A stretch of 22,793 nt of DNA from a virus, in IMG/VR virus record IMGVR_UViG_3300027315_000007, positions 1-22,793 of that record, one strand, 5' to 3'. Positions within the stretch are counted from its first letter, which is position 1. The number at the start of each line of letters is the position of its first letter. Positions 21,450-22,793 of this stretch are shown here, piece by piece. The notes under the pieces are model-generated. The model was not told where the DNA came from. It did no database searches and saw only the letters and a program-made list of their open reading frames with translations. Position numbers and translations under genes: made by a program.

Positions 21450-22391
21450 TCAATCCTTACTCGTTAGGTGGTTTTTAAGATATTCGAGTCCGAGTTCTAC
21501 TTCGATAGCTGACAGAAGCTCCAATTCCTTGAGTTTGGATTCCGACCAACGGAGAGCAGCCTTCCCGCCCCAAGCCATGTACATAAGATAGCCGCATCCG
21601 TCAGAGAATGAGGTTGACGATTCGAGGTCAGCTTCGTGACGGCTCAAATAAGACCTCATCCGTTTAATGGTTTCGACGCTGATATTCTCGCCCTTTGCAA
21701 GTTGGTTCGCTCGTTGCTTTCCTACTCCCGTTCCACATGACCCCCACCCGTTCTTCTCAGCCCATTCAACCGCCTTCTTAGCGTTGTTCTTCACTCCGTC
21801 GGGGTAATCGTTATAAGACTCCATATCGACGCGCTGTCCCTCTTTGTATCGCTTGTCCTTTTTGACGGTTGCCTTTGCGAGTTCGTACTTGTTTGTGAAG
21901 AATCCCTCAATAGAGAACCCTTTTACGCTGCCTTCCTTCACGTACTTCTCCCAAATCGCTTCGTTGTCGACCTTCATTGAGACCATCCACGTACCGACCG
22001 GGACATCGAGTCCATACATCCGGCTTTTATCCTGCTCTCCTTCGACGATCCAACTCTCGACAACATGCAACCCGTTCAACGTATGCTCGTGTTCGAGGGT
22101 CGCGTTCGCTTGGTTGCCGTTTTTGAAGTAGAGTTCCATCGCACGACGTACGGTCTTCTTTGAAAAGTAGACGTAATATTCCTCCTCCCCGTTCTTTCGG
22201 TAGATAGGTTTGTCGGGAATGAGTGCCGCACCCATGACAAGACGCTTCTCATTGTCTTGGGTCTTGAATTGGATTTGCTCGTTCTTGAGAGCTACGAAGT
22301 CCGATTCAATGGCGGGTTGTTCTACAAGTGAAATTGCGTCGATTCCGTACATCTCCGCTTCTTCGTCGATTATGAGTTCAATAATGTTCAT
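21450..22391 (-). CDS. XkdF-like head maturation protease with C-terminal extension
   Basis: A 313-residue protein. Residues about 45-165 form the XkdF-like protease domain: TLEHEH (H101, H103), VVESWIVEG, PVGTWMVSMKVDN and VKGFSIEGF with candidate catalytic Ser160. It would cleave scaffold and capsid during maturation. A second domain of about 195-290 (YNDYPDGVKNNAKKAVEWAE; GWGSCGTGVGKQRANQLAKG; CGYLMYMAWGGKAALRWSES) is a helical block that also appears fused to phage head proteins. Its start overlaps the upstream tape-measure stop (ATGA). Confidence 0.82.
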   Translation of the reverse strand: MNIIELIIDEEAEMYGIDAISLVEQPAIESDFVALKNEQIQFKTQDNEKRLVMGAALIPDKPIYRKNGEEEYYVYFSKKTVRRAMELYFKNGNQANATLEHEHTLNGLHVVESWIVEGEQDKSRMYGLDVPVGTWMVSMKVDNEAIWEKYVKEGSVKGFSIEGFFTNKYELAKATVKKDKRYKEGQRVDMESYNDYPDGVKNNAKKAVEWAEKNGWGSCGTGVGKQRANQLAKGENISVETIKRMRSYLSRHEADLESSTSFSDGCGYLMYMAWGGKAALRWSESKLKELELLSAIEVELGLEYLKNHLTSKD

Positions 22392-22793
22392 CCTACTAAT
22401 GATGCTTGATCGTTTATTCGTTGGTTCGCCTGTTGGCTGTTCGATACTTCCGAGGCAATGACGTAACTCCTCAAGCCCGCTTGTCCTGCTCCGGCTCCTA
22501 AGAACCCGAGGTCGAGTTGTGGGCTTTGCGGAATTGCTCCTGTTGCACCTCCCCCTCTGCTTCCTGGAGGTGGTGGCGTTGAACCGCTTCCAAATTGAGT
22601 CTTCTTGATGGTTGCTATTTGAGCAACTCCCGTCGCGGCTGCGATGGCTGCCTCTACAAATTGCGCTCCGGTTGCAAGTTTGATAGGGTTACCACCTGCG
22701 GTCAAAGCACCCGTGACAGCCATACCCGTTTGGATGATGGCTTGAGCGACTTGAAACTTCTTGTTTCTTTCAAATGCTTTCTTCTGATCCGAC
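22388..22793 (-). CDS. tape measure protein, C-terminal part only
   Basis: The frame is open to the right edge, so the start lies outside. The visible 134 residues begin SDQKKAFERNKKFQVAQAII, then Ala/Gly-rich hydrophobic segments (AAIAAATGVAQIATIKKTQF), a Pro/Gly/Ser-rich piece, and a C-terminus ending SYVIASEVSNSQQANQRIN. This pattern (FERNKK.Q.AQAII, AAA.G..QIA.IK, V...VSN.Q) is typical of tape-measure C-termini in Bacteroidota siphophages. The full protein would set tail length and span the tube. A terminal ATG at 22723 is internal, not a true start. Confidence 0.75.
   Translation of the reverse strand, partial: SDQKKAFERNKKFQVAQAIIQTGMAVTGALTAGGNPIKLATGAQFVEAAIAAATGVAQIATIKKTQFGSGSTPPPPGSRGGGATGAIPQSPQLDLGFLGAGAGQAGLRSYVIASEVSNSQQANQRINDQASLVG

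Noticed and set aside
1-22793. tRNA or other structural RNA genes, integrase, attachment sites
   Set aside because: No cloverleaf-like sequence, no integrase motifs and no repeat pair resembling att sites were seen by eye; a tRNA scan would be decisive.

Overview
The window reads as part of a tailed-phage (Caudoviricetes-type) genome or prophage from a Bacteroidota host, most likely a flavobacterium. Every supported gene lies on the minus strand, so the genes are transcribed from right to left. The host guess rests on three things. The head, connector, tail-chaperone and lysis genes resemble sets I know from Bacteroidota phages. Starts carry A-rich leaders rather than Shine-Dalgarno sequences. 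The two clearest promoters have the form TTG-N18-TAnnTTAG, close to the Bacteroidota consensus TTG...TAnnTTTG. No host genes, integrase, attachment site or tRNA are visible, so I cannot tell a virion genome from a prophage.

Right-hand block (22793-14813), structure and lysis: the C-terminus of a tape-measure protein (cut by the window edge), an XkdF-like head-maturation protease, an acidic scaffold-like protein, the major capsid protein, a tail-tube-like protein, a small structural protein, the portal and a head-tail connector. A lysis group follows: a small membrane/coiled-coil protein, an M15-type peptidase, a metallophosphoesterase and a holin-like membrane protein. A terminator at 14726-14754 closes the block. 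Hairpins lie after the capsid gene and after the tail-tube gene.

Middle block (14693-7628), early, replication and regulatory genes: a promoter and a one-gene unit ending in a UUCG-loop terminator, then a run of very small genes (40-95 aa, four of them below 60 aa), an OB-fold-like protein, two small DNA-binding candidates, a replication-initiator-like protein whose own gene carries iteron-like repeats and a purine tract (a candidate origin), an unknown accessory protein, a DNA methyltransferase, NinG, a sigma-like factor, a cysteine-rich protein, two small unknown proteins and a ParB-methyltransferase fusion.

Left-hand block (7640-1), packaging and tail: terminase small and large subunits, a second promoter-gene-terminator unit built on nearly the same promoter as the first, a set of TGCGTG repeats, a tail-assembly-chaperone-like gene with an apparent -1 frameshift site at a nine-T run, a 1374-residue tail fibre or spike with three GH54/lectin-like modules, a 133-aa unknown protein and a membrane protein cut by the left edge. 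The remaining tail genes, including most of the tape measure, should lie outside the window.

Almost all neighbouring genes overlap by 1-20 bases (TAATG or ATGA junctions), which implies translational coupling within long operons. Functions were assigned by recognising motifs and family resemblance by eye; no database search was run.
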